Assembly: GCF_032399705.1 (NCBI RefSeq)
Contig: NZ_CP135922.1
Location: forward strand, 558,001-622,000
DNA length: 64,000 bases
DNA from: Paenibacillus sp. BIC5C1
GTDB lineage: Bacteria; Bacillota; Bacilli; Paenibacillales; Paenibacillaceae
Direction of reading: 5' to 3'
Shown: positions 25,516-32,071 of the stretch, piece by piece
Layout: each line of letters starts with the position of its first letter
Numbering within the stretch: position 1 is the first letter of the stretch
The notes under the pieces: model-generated
The model's database searches: none
What the model was told of the DNA's origin: nothing
Seen by the model: only the letters and a program-made list of their open reading frames with translations
Translations under genes and position numbers: made by a program

Positions 25516-25516
25516 A
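25470..25516 (-). promoter_or_regulatory. Paired NrdR boxes upstream of nrdAB
   Basis: The 16-mer at 25470-25485 (ACCCAACATATAGTGT) matches the NrdR consensus acaCwAtATaTwGtgt at 14 of 16 positions. A weaker copy starts 31 bases away (25501-25516), the usual three-helical-turn spacing. Both lie just downstream of the nrd promoter, as expected for repression by the dATP/ATP-sensing NrdR. Confidence 0.8.
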
Positions 25517-25521
25517 TTCCG

Positions 25522-25550
25522 AGTATACCATTTAAGCCAGGATTCCGCAA
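25522..25550 (-). promoter_or_regulatory. Sigma-A promoter of nrdAB
   Basis: On the minus strand TTGCGG, 17 bases, TGG-TATACT. It is extended by a TG-like element and lies immediately before the NrdR boxes. Start of transcription is expected near 25515. Confidence 0.75.
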
Positions 25551-25607
25551 AGGAAAAGGACTGGAAGATTTGAAGATTTATCAAAAAAAATTTTTGGTCA
25601 AATCAGA

Positions 25608-25623
25608 TGACGTTATCACGTCA
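25608..25623. promoter_or_regulatory. Operator-like palindrome TGACGT-N4-ACGTCA
   Basis: A perfect 6+6 dyad (TGACGTTATCACGTCA) in the divergent region between nrdA and the thiamine-binding gene. It could be a binding site for a dimeric repressor. No regulator is identified. Confidence 0.4.
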
Positions 25624-25726
25624 GTTTGAATTGTGGCTCCTTCAACTGGTAGAATAAAAACAGGCAGAAATCGACTAAAAATGAGCGGCACCGGTAACTT
25701 GCGGGGCCCAAGGGAGGCCGATCGAA

Positions 25727-26053
25727 ATGGCAATAGCAGAAGTGACCGTAATTCCAATTGGCACCGGAACGACCAGCTTGAGCAGTTATGTGGCAGACAT
25801 GCAGAAAGTATTGGAAAACCAGCGGGGCATTACATATCAGTTGACCTCCATGAGTACCATTATCGAAGGCCCGCTCAATGAAGTATTTACAGCAATTGCG
25901 GCTCTGCATGAAACTCCGTTTTTATCGGGAGCTCAGCGTGTCTCCACTTCCGTCAAGATCGACGATCGCCGTGACAAACCTGACGCTTCGAGTGTGCAAA
26001 AGTTGCAATCTGTTCAAGACCAACTGGCTTCCCGTCAGGCGCGGCCCAATTAA
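25727..26053 (+). CDS. MTH1187/YqgV-family thiamine-binding protein
   Basis: 108 residues, one ferredoxin-like fold of the UPF0045/MTH1187 family (MAIAEVTVIPIGTGTTSLSS at the start, then YQLTSMSTIIEGPLNEVF). Members of the family bind thiamine or related small molecules and form tetramers. The ATG has AGGGAGG ten bases upstream. No TPP riboswitch is seen before it. Stand-alone gene, ending in a shared bidirectional terminator. Confidence 0.9.
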   Translation: MAIAEVTVIPIGTGTTSLSSYVADMQKVLENQRGITYQLTSMSTIIEGPLNEVFTAIAALHETPFLSGAQRVSTSVKIDDRRDKPDASSVQKLQSVQDQLASRQARPN

Positions 26054-26080
26054 CGATTTAGATGGCATCCTGAAAGCAGG

Positions 26081-26139
26081 CTGTAAACCTACAAAAGCTT
26101 CGCAGGAATTCTCCTTGCGAAGCTTTTATAGGTTTACAG
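26081..26139. terminator. Bidirectional intrinsic terminator
   Basis: Arms of 24 bases (26081-26104 and 26116-26139) with a single mismatch and an 11-base loop, between two convergent genes. It contains AAAGCTTCGCA/TGCGAAGCTTT. It serves the plus-strand YqgV-like gene and the minus-strand stalk-domain gene. Confidence 0.85.
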
Positions 26140-26143
26140 TAAA

Positions 26144-26677
26144 CTATAGAATTAAACCTGCTTTTTTTAGATCAGCTCTGTTTAACACCAAGGATCCTTG
26201 CAGTTTCTTTATACGAACCGTATTTCCGGATGGAGCGGTTACAACTTTCTCCTCATCCTCTTTAAGTCCGTTAGCGTTGACGCTGAGGATTGTTTTTAAA
26301 TTTTTTGAAATGTTATATACATCTGATGAATCTCCCTTTAGATTAACCTGGTATCCATTTGATGCAGACAAATCAATCAGAGTAATCCAATCTGCCTGAG
26401 ATTGGCTTTTTGCGGAAAACTCAATAGATCGAGTTGAACTTTCATAATTCACTTCATAACCGAGGATTTTAGCGGCTTCGCGTAGTTGGAGATATGTATT
26501 ACCTTTATAAAGCAATTGATCGGATGTTACTGATTTAGACTGGCCATTTACGATAACTTTAAAGTTCGCAAGAGTGGCTTGTACCTTTTTGGAAGTGGCC
26601 GCAACAGCCATGGACGAGGACCCGATCAACATTCCGACGGATAAAGCAACAATAACCTTTTTCATTCTCACCTTCAT
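26144..26677 (-). CDS. Secreted copper-amine-oxidase-N-like (stalk domain) protein
   Basis: About 177 residues. A signal peptide is visible (VIVALSVGMLIGSSSMAVA then cleavage near ATS). Residues about 40-95 read like the stalk/copper amine oxidase N-terminal-like domain common in Paenibacillus (FKVIVNGQSKSV, LLYKGNTYLQLREAAKILGYEVNYES). The C-terminal 80 residues are not recognised. AGGAG precedes a run of possible starts (TTG 26683, ATG 26680, ATG 26677), of which the third has the best spacing. Extracellular, function unknown. Confidence 0.8.
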   Translation of the reverse strand: MKVRMKKVIVALSVGMLIGSSSMAVAATSKKVQATLANFKVIVNGQSKSVTSDQLLYKGNTYLQLREAAKILGYEVNYESSTRSIEFSAKSQSQADWITLIDLSASNGYQVNLKGDSSDVYNISKNLKTILSVNANGLKEDEEKVVTAPSGNTVRIKKLQGSLVLNRADLKKAGLIL

Positions 26678-26936
26678 CATCAACTCCTATGTAAATGTGT
26701 TATACCTAGGAATAATACCCTAATTAAGGATGAGTGACACGGGTGAAAACTATTATATTTTTACTCCTTATGAATCAATTGTTGGCTGTCATATATACAT
26801 TAAATGTCATGAATAATTCATGGATTTTATCAATGGATCGTTTAATTGGTCTAAAAGATTTGTATTTATATAATAGTAATACGACAAGTGGACTATAGTA
26901 TTGCGTTTTTGTGCTAATAGCAAAGTAAAGTGGCGT

Positions 26937-26974
26937 ACAAAGAAACCCAGCCTTTAAGAGCTGGGTTTCTTTGT
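26937..26974 (-). terminator. Intrinsic terminator of the lipoprotein gene
   Basis: Perfect 15-base arms (ACAAAGAAACCCAGC and its complement) with an eight-base loop, seven bases past the minus-strand lipoprotein stop. It could also stop plus-strand transcripts. Confidence 0.85.
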
Positions 26975-26981
26975 AAACATC

Positions 26982-28103
26982 TTAATCTGCAACTACCAGC
27001 GAGGCACCAATCAAAGTGGAATTAGTATATCCTCCCCCAACATTTTGAAATGAGTAGTTAGCAATAGGTGCACCAATTACGGTAGCAAAATCGCCATCAA
27101 GTAAGTCTCCAGTTGTTGAAGGGTAAATCGCCGTAACATAGTTGCCGTTATCATCCATGACGAGGACTATAGAAAATGTCGATCCAAGAGAGTTGTCTTC
27201 TTCTACCTGAACGACTTGTCCACTAACTTTCACAAAGTCTTCATAATAGTTGGCCACATTTTTGTTCAAATGTCGGGTCGTTACTTTGGAGTTAACTAGG
27301 CCCTTTGCATTTTTACGAAGTTCTGCGGTGCTGGCTGGGAACAAATCGCTATGATTGGCAATGAAATCATAAGAAACTTGATCTAACACGGCAGTATCAG
27401 ATGTGACGAATGGAGTTAAATCATTAAAGAAATCGGCAGCTGATGCAGCAGCAGATGAATTTCCAGTAGTTGTACTTTGTGCAGTTTGTTCTATAGGAGC
27501 AGTAATGCTCAAGGAGTCAAGGATTTCATTAACTTCATCTTTATTATAAGTATCTCTAGCGTAGGTTAACGTCATGCTGTAAAGTTCTGTATTTGTTGGG
27601 ATTAGATATTGAACGAGAACAATATCTGTACCGGTGGAGTGCTTATAGGTCCCTTCTAAGACGCCTGCGCTGTTTTCTTTATAAGGCTTATTTGTGTAAC
27701 TAGTCTTTTTATACTCGGAAATGCCGATACTTGAACCGTTTTGTGTGTAATAGTCAACTGCATTATTGGCGAATTCTTCTGGATTGATTGAACCCGCTGG
27801 GTTTGCCTCGATCGTCAAGTTGATATTATCTGCAAAGTTGGCTGATGAGGATTGGTTCGAAAAAGCAGCTTTAACTGCTGAATTCATCTGACTTGTGTCT
27901 ACGCTTTTCCAGGAATCAGGATACGAAAATGAAATACCTTCTCCACTATATGTAATGTATTTAGTTCCTTTAGCCTCAGTTGAGACAGTTTCAGTTGAAT
28001 TGGTTGGTTCCGATGTCTGGGTATCAGCTGTTTTTGTTGTTTCTGAATTACCACAAGCGCTAAGCAATGCGGTTAATGCCAAAATAGTAATGAGCTTTTT
28101 CAT
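26982..28103 (-). CDS. Lipoprotein with PsbP/DcrB-like domain
   Basis: 373 residues. Lipobox LLSAC with Cys17 after a short hydrophobic signal, then a Thr/Ser-rich linker (EPTNSTETVSTEA). Residues about 50-205 have the look of a PsbP/DcrB-like domain (GEGISFSYPDSWKSV, LTLTYARDTYNKDEVNEIL). The last 120 residues are a separate beta-rich part (VKVSGQVVQVEEDNSLGSTFSIVLVMDDNG), possibly OB-like. Membrane-anchored outside the cell. Function unknown; the adjacent XRE gene (same strand, upstream) may regulate it. Confidence 0.8.
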   Translation of the reverse strand: MKKLITILALTALLSACGNSETTKTADTQTSEPTNSTETVSTEAKGTKYITYSGEGISFSYPDSWKSVDTSQMNSAVKAAFSNQSSSANFADNINLTIEANPAGSINPEEFANNAVDYYTQNGSSIGISEYKKTSYTNKPYKENSAGVLEGTYKHSTGTDIVLVQYLIPTNTELYSMTLTYARDTYNKDEVNEILDSLSITAPIEQTAQSTTTGNSSAAASAADFFNDLTPFVTSDTAVLDQVSYDFIANHSDLFPASTAELRKNAKGLVNSKVTTRHLNKNVANYYEDFVKVSGQVVQVEEDNSLGSTFSIVLVMDDNGNYVTAIYPSTTGDLLDGDFATVIGAPIANYSFQNVGGGYTNSTLIGASLVVAD

Positions 28104-28175
28104 AATGTATAATTTCTCCTAATGTGCTTCCCATCGGTTGGGATTTTTTCTAAGGTCATCATTTCGTTTTAATAA

Positions 28176-28550
28176 TCAAGCTTTGTTGGTACGTGATTGT
28201 TCAATGATAAATTTTAAAAATTGCCTTGTTTGATCCTTTAGCTGATCAGGAGCATTAAGATATTCTCTGAGGAAGGCCCCGTGTACAGGATGTTCGAGAT
28301 AAGAATAAAGGGTTATATCCAAATCTTTGGTAAAATCGGTGAAGGGTTTCTTGGTCATTCCAATAAGATAATCAGCGCTTGTTCCCAGAACATCCACTAG
28401 ACGGCCTAAAGCATCTGGATCAGGTTTCCTATGATTGGTTTCATACCGGGACAATTGTACTACAGTGAGATTAGTTTTTTGTGATAAATCTTTCTGTGAA
28501 AACCCCTTTAGTTCTCGTAAATATTTAATGCGTTCACCAAGAGTAGGCAT
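28176..28550 (-). CDS. XRE-family transcriptional regulator
   Basis: 124 residues from the ATG at 28550 (AAGGAG five to six bases upstream); a GTG two codons earlier is less likely. Residues 3-60 are a canonical HTH_3 domain (LGERIKYLRELKGFSQKDLSQKTNL, QLSRYETNHRKPDPDAL). The C-terminus is short and helical, similar to SinR/Xre-type small repressors. It is 72 bases upstream of the lipoprotein gene on the same strand. Confidence 0.9.
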   Translation of the reverse strand: MPTLGERIKYLRELKGFSQKDLSQKTNLTVVQLSRYETNHRKPDPDALGRLVDVLGTSADYLIGMTKKPFTDFTKDLDITLYSYLEHPVHGAFLREYLNAPDQLKDQTRQFLKFIIEQSRTNKA

Positions 28551-28952
28551 GGACACTCCTTTCTACTTTATAAGTAAAATAATAACATTACTAAAGAATT
28601 GAGAATTAAAAATTGCCTAAATGGTAATTACTTGTTTTATTAGAATATAATTTTATTAAAATATACCTTTTTGGCAAATGATAATAAAGTTAAATGGATT
28701 AATACACCTATATGAATGTGAGTTATCTATGCTGGAGCATCATTAATAAGTGCGGATGAGACTAAAGAACTTACATTTGCATATGTGTGTAATTTGTTAA
28801 TAAACACCAACTGAAATACCGCTTTTCTGTTGGATAGCCTGGAAAAATGTCATCAAGGAAGAAAGACACCTGCCCAAATTTAACCATAGCCCGATCTAGT
28901 GTGTGATTTTTGCATATAGTGAACTGTACCTCAAATAAAAGGAGGGTTTTGC
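28551..28952. other. AT-rich intergenic region with motif shared by YjcZ genes
   Basis: 402 bases without a supported gene. It holds the promoter area for the minus-strand XRE gene and the plus-strand YjcZ genes. A 16-mer CCATAGCCCGATCTAG (28884-28899) recurs as CCATAGCCCGGTCCAG before the third YjcZ-like gene (29302-29317), and each is followed by a CATA-type -10-like sequence. A 73-codon minus frame here has no RBS and is not supported. Confidence 0.5.
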
Positions 28953-29057
28953 ATGAGTGGAGTTGTAGGTGGATACGGCGGCGCATGGACATCGACTGGT
29001 GCCATTTTGGTTCTCTTCATTTTGTTGGTTATCATTTCCAAAGCATTCTTCATCTAA
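28953..29057 (+). CDS. YjcZ-family small sporulation membrane protein (copy 1)
   Basis: 34 residues, with AAGGAGG before the ATG. The sequence begins MSGVVGGYGGAWTSTGAI and ends in one hydrophobic helix LVLFILLVIISKAFFI. This Gly/Tyr-rich start plus conserved C-terminal helix is the hallmark of the YjcZ family, tiny proteins made during sporulation in Bacillus and relatives. It is a single-pass membrane protein of unknown molecular role. Confidence 0.9.
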   Translation: MSGVVGGYGGAWTSTGAILVLFILLVIISKAFFI

Positions 29058-29099
29058 TAGACCCTTAACACCTAAACCACTGGTAAAGGAGGAATCTCC

Positions 29100-29207
29100 A
29101 TGAGCGAAGTACTTGGAGGCGCAGGATACGGCGGCTGGACATCAACTGGTGCCATCTTGGTTCTGTTCATTCTTCTCGTTATCATCACTAAATCTTTCTG
29201 GGTATAA
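29100..29207 (+). CDS. YjcZ-family small sporulation membrane protein (copy 2)
   Basis: 35 residues, 42 bases after copy 1, with AAAGGAGG before the ATG. Begins MSEVLGGAGYGGWTSTGAI and ends LVLFILLVIITKSFWV. Nearly identical to copy 1 in the membrane helix, so a recent tandem duplication, and probably co-transcribed. A strong terminator follows. Confidence 0.9.
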   Translation: MSEVLGGAGYGGWTSTGAILVLFILLVIITKSFWV

Positions 29208-29217
29208 TATGTTTGAA

Positions 29218-29248
29218 CTCCGCCGGTTAACCGGTGGGGTTTTTTTGG
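29218..29248 (+). terminator. Intrinsic terminator after YjcZ copies 1-2
   Basis: Nine-pair stem (CTCCGCCGG/CCGGTGGGG, two G-T pairs) with TTAA loop, followed by seven T. Confidence 0.9.
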
Positions 29249-29373
29249 TCTAAGGACAAGCCTACCAGAATAGTGAAAACGCCTATTTTGTCAAAGTAGG
29301 GCCATAGCCCGGTCCAGAGGTAGGCATAATACATAGCTTAGGGGTGTAGGCAAATGTTAAGGAGGAATGAACA

Positions 29374-29679
29374 ATGAGCGAAGTTAAACCGAATTCACCG
29401 AACGGACAGGGACACGTATACGGATACGTGGGAGGTTATGAGCATATGCATGGATACACAGGTCATGAAATGCATGGGTACGGGTATGGATGTGGAACAA
29501 TGCCAATGGGATATGGTTACGGGTATGCTCATCATCCCAATCATGCTCCAATGTTGCACGGTTATCACCAAGGTTGTGGAACTTCTTATGGACACGGCGG
29601 AGGAAGCTGGGGATCGATGGGTACAATTCTTGTACTGTTCATCCTGCTGGTTATTATCTCCAAAACAATGTTTATCTAA
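29374..29679 (+). CDS. YjcZ-like protein with Gly/Tyr/His-rich extension
   Basis: 101 residues, AAGGAGG before the ATG. The C-terminal 24 residues (SWGSMGTILVLFILLVIISK) are the YjcZ membrane helix. The preceding 75 residues are very rich in Gly, Tyr, His and Met (for example GYEHMHGYTGHEMHGYGYG) with two Cys. This composition suggests a metal-binding or cross-linkable spore-coat-like segment displayed from the membrane (inference). The upstream region carries the same 16-mer as YjcZ copy 1, so the three genes may be co-regulated during sporulation. Confidence 0.85.
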   Translation: MSEVKPNSPNGQGHVYGYVGGYEHMHGYTGHEMHGYGYGCGTMPMGYGYGYAHHPNHAPMLHGYHQGCGTSYGHGGGSWGSMGTILVLFILLVIISKTMFI

Positions 29680-29729
29680 ATTGTTCAACAGAAACTGTAT
29701 CAGGGAGTTGATCCATACAACTCCGATGA

Positions 29730-29760
29730 AAGGCGCCGAGATTGTATCGGCGCCTTTTGG
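29730..29760 (+). terminator. Intrinsic terminator after YjcZ-like gene
   Basis: Perfect ten-base arms AAGGCGCCGA/TCGGCGCCTT with a seven-base loop, ending in a short T-run. Confidence 0.85.
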
Positions 29761-29792
29761 CTGTCTGTCCATCTTTTATTAAAAGTGGACAT

Positions 29793-29823
29793 GGAAAAAC
29801 ACCCGGAACCCAATTCCGGGTGC
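29793..29823 (-). terminator. Intrinsic terminator of the minus-strand RNA gene
   Basis: Perfect nine-base arms CACCCGGAA/TTCCGGGTG with a five-base loop. On the minus strand it is followed by GTTTTTCC, which marks the 3' end of the structured RNA candidate. Confidence 0.85.
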
Positions 29824-30085
29824 TTTGTGTATGTTTTCAATCTTCTCAAGAATAAGTGACATCCAAAACAACAAAAGCCCTACCTCTCTTTTGTCCTTGC
29901 GGCTCCGATGACCGCGCCAGTGTGAATGGGAACATCTTGTGAAACTCTGTACTACCGGGTTATTGTGATTCAGGTTCTTCAATCTTCATAGGTTAATGTG
30001 CATGTTCGCTGCGGTCGCAGCATGAAGAAAATATTCCGGGGTTTAAAGAAGACAGAAAATCATATGAGGTTGTTTAAATACCAAC
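29797..30085 (-). ncRNA. Stand-alone structured RNA candidate (about 290 nt; 6S-like?)
   Basis: A minus-strand transcription unit with a near-consensus promoter, an intrinsic terminator and no credible protein frame. A long-range stem closes it: 30047-30059 pairs with 29834-29846 (TTTTC-TG-TCTTCT with AGAAGA-TT-GAAAA). Inside are local hairpins such as CTGCG-ACC-GCAG and CAAAAG/CTTTTG. Size and 5'-3' closing stem would suit 6S RNA, but the interior looks multi-branched, and I could not match SRP RNA, RNase P or tmRNA hallmarks. Identity is therefore open. Confidence 0.6.
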
Positions 30086-30091
30086 TCTTAG

Positions 30092-30120
30092 AGTATACCA
30101 CAGGCTGTAATTTTTTGCAA
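30092..30120 (-). promoter_or_regulatory. Strong sigma-A promoter of the RNA gene
   Basis: On the minus strand TTGCAA, 17 bases, TATACT, preceded by TGTGG. One of the best promoters in the window. Confidence 0.85.
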
Positions 30121-30254
30121 TAAAACGGAAAGTTGGAGCTTTTTTTGAAAACAATTACGAAAACATTTCAGATTTTTTCTTCCATAAGGTAATCCTCTTC
30201 AAATGATTCTGCGTAGGTTATAATAAGAGGGATGACACGGAAAGGGGCCCTCGC

Positions 30255-30851
30255 ATGACTGAACCAATAGAGGACAGCAGGTTAATGCGGCAGATTGCAG
30301 AGCGAGATGCTTCCGCACTGGAGCTTTTATATGACCGCTATGAGCGGGCGGTGTATTCTTTTGCGTATCGGATCGTTGGTGATCCAATGACAGCAGAAGA
30401 GACTGTCCAAGAATTGTTCCTGCGGGTCTGGAACAATGCTGAACGATATGAGGCCTCACAGGGGAAGCTGACCACGTGGATGTTCGCCATTACGCGCAAC
30501 ATTGCAGTGGACATGCTGAGGCGAAAATCCAAAAGCGCAGCTACGACCTCAGTGGAAAATGAAACACTGGCGGCTTATGCCGATGAACATACAAATACAG
30601 AAGAAGAAATAGAGCGCAAATGGGAAGGTGTCCGGATCAAGAAGGCCTTGTCCCAGTTGAACGGTGACCAGCAACAGGTCATTGAATCGATCTATTATGC
30701 AGGCTTAACGCAACAGGAGGTATCTAGCAGATTCGGGATTCCGCTGGGTACGGTAAAGAGCCGTGTCAGGCTTGCGATGCGGCAGCTTCAGAAGCTGCTC
30801 GCCGATGCTGAAATGCATCCGGACGCGGGAAGGGAGGGCATACATCCATGA
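30255..30851 (+). CDS. ECF/SigK-type RNA polymerase sigma factor
   Basis: 198 residues. Region 2 is seen at residues about 10-85 (DASALELLYDRYERAVYSFAYRIVGD, EELFLRVWNNAERYE, WMFAITRNIAVDMLRRK) and region 4 at about 130-185 (LSQLNGDQQQVIESIYYAGLTQQEVSSRFGIPLGTVKSRVRLAM). The next gene overlaps by four bases (ATGA) and encodes a zinc-finger anti-sigma factor of RskA type, so the pair forms an envelope-signal switch. A TATAAT (30219-30224) lies 30 bases upstream. AAAGGGG precedes the ATG. Confidence 0.93.
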   Translation: MTEPIEDSRLMRQIAERDASALELLYDRYERAVYSFAYRIVGDPMTAEETVQELFLRVWNNAERYEASQGKLTTWMFAITRNIAVDMLRRKSKSAATTSVENETLAAYADEHTNTEEEIERKWEGVRIKKALSQLNGDQQQVIESIYYAGLTQQEVSSRFGIPLGTVKSRVRLAMRQLQKLLADAEMHPDAGREGIHP

Positions 30852-31828
30852 TAGAAAGACATGAGGAATGGTCTGATCTGGCACCGGTGTATGTGCTGGG
30901 AGGACTCGAAGCGGAGGAAGTGGCAGCATTTGAAGCGCATTTGGCCAATTGCGAGTCTTGTCGCCAGGAGGTGAGGGAATTGCAGGAAGTAACAGGCTTC
31001 CTGCCACTCGCGGCGGAACCTGTTGCACCGCCGCCTGGCATGCGAGCACGTGTGCTGAGCAACGTGCTCGGACATGCGCAGGAGAGCGCCGGAACGAAGC
31101 CGGCGGCTGCTCCTGTGCAGCCTGAAGCACCCGCGGTGCTTCAGGCTGATCTTGCGCCGCAGCATGAGGCGGCGCAGCCCGGGCAAGGCTTGCCGCCGGA
31201 AACGGCGGTGCCAGCAGCCCGGGCAGAAGAGGCTGCACAGGCACAGCCGTGGCAGCCTCAAGGGCGCGCGCGTGCGCGCAGCAGCCGCGCCTGGCGCATA
31301 GCGAGCGCAGCCCTCGCGGCAGCGGCGCTCGTGCTCGGCATCTACGCCGGGCAGCTGCAAGGCCAGGTCGATTCGCTGAAGCAGCAAGCTGCAGGCTCAT
31401 CGGCAGTGCAAGAGCAGCTTGCTCAGGCGCAGGCACAAAATGCGCAGCTGCAAGAGCGGCTTGCTTCATCCATGCTGCCTGCACAGGGAATGCAGACAGG
31501 CGAAGCTGTCAAGCTTAGTCCTGCGACACAGGACATTGTGGCCCAAGGACTGGCTACCATCGTTATTGACAGCAAAGGCACTCACCTGGTCGTACAGGCG
31601 GAGAACTTGCCTACTCTGGAAGGGAATGAGGCGTTTCAGGTTTGGCTGATCAAGGGCGATACACCTCAAAATGCGGGGACATTCCTGAGTCATAATGGAA
31701 CGGGAGCGATCTACTATACGTTAGACTCTGCCAACGACTACGATACGGTCGCGATCACACTTGAACCGGATGCGATGGGTGATGAGCCGCGTGGTACAAT
31801 GATTCTGGCTGCCAAGATTAAAGGATAA
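30848..31828 (+). CDS. RskA-family anti-sigma factor with zinc-finger motif
   Basis: 326 residues. The N-terminal anti-sigma domain carries the HXXXCXXC motif (HLANCESC, near residue 35). A long Ala/Pro/Gln-rich linker (about 70-145) follows, then one membrane helix (IASAALAAAALVLGIYAG), a short coiled stretch (QVDSLKQQAAGSSAVQEQLAQAQ) and an extracytoplasmic RskA domain (AVKLSPATQDIVAQGLATIV ... AFQVWLIKGDTPQNAGTF). It likely holds the cognate sigma factor at the membrane until released by a signal. The linker DNA (31060-31350) is much more GC-rich than its surroundings. Confidence 0.9.
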   Translation: MIERHEEWSDLAPVYVLGGLEAEEVAAFEAHLANCESCRQEVRELQEVTGFLPLAAEPVAPPPGMRARVLSNVLGHAQESAGTKPAAAPVQPEAPAVLQADLAPQHEAAQPGQGLPPETAVPAARAEEAAQAQPWQPQGRARARSSRAWRIASAALAAAALVLGIYAGQLQGQVDSLKQQAAGSSAVQEQLAQAQAQNAQLQERLASSMLPAQGMQTGEAVKLSPATQDIVAQGLATIVIDSKGTHLVVQAENLPTLEGNEAFQVWLIKGDTPQNAGTFLSHNGTGAIYYTLDSANDYDTVAITLEPDAMGDEPRGTMILAAKIKG

Positions 31829-32071
31829 GAAATGTCTTGCCATATCAGGCTGTTTCCTACGGGGAGCAGTCTTTTTGGTATGGTTGTACGCGTACATATT
31901 AGTTAGATGAGCGATTCGTAGTTAATTACAGGATGGAGGTTTCCCCTCCGTGAAATGAATTAATTTTTTCAGTCCCAGTAACCGATAACAATTAGGAGGC
32001 TGTACCTTTAATCTCCCTCTGTCATCATCAATGGGGAGAACGGGTTTGCAGCTAGAGAGTGAGGGGTTAGG

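Noticed and set aside
28771..28992. 73-codon minus-strand open frame before the YjcZ genes
   Set aside because: No RBS, and it overlaps the start of a well-supported plus-strand YjcZ gene.
29779..29982. 67-codon minus-strand open frame
   Set aside because: It runs through a perfect terminator hairpin and lies within the structured RNA candidate.
31829..32071. Cyclic-di-GMP riboswitch before the HD-GYP gene
   Set aside because: No GEMM-I or GEMM-II core motif was found in the 243-base gap; only short hairpins are present.
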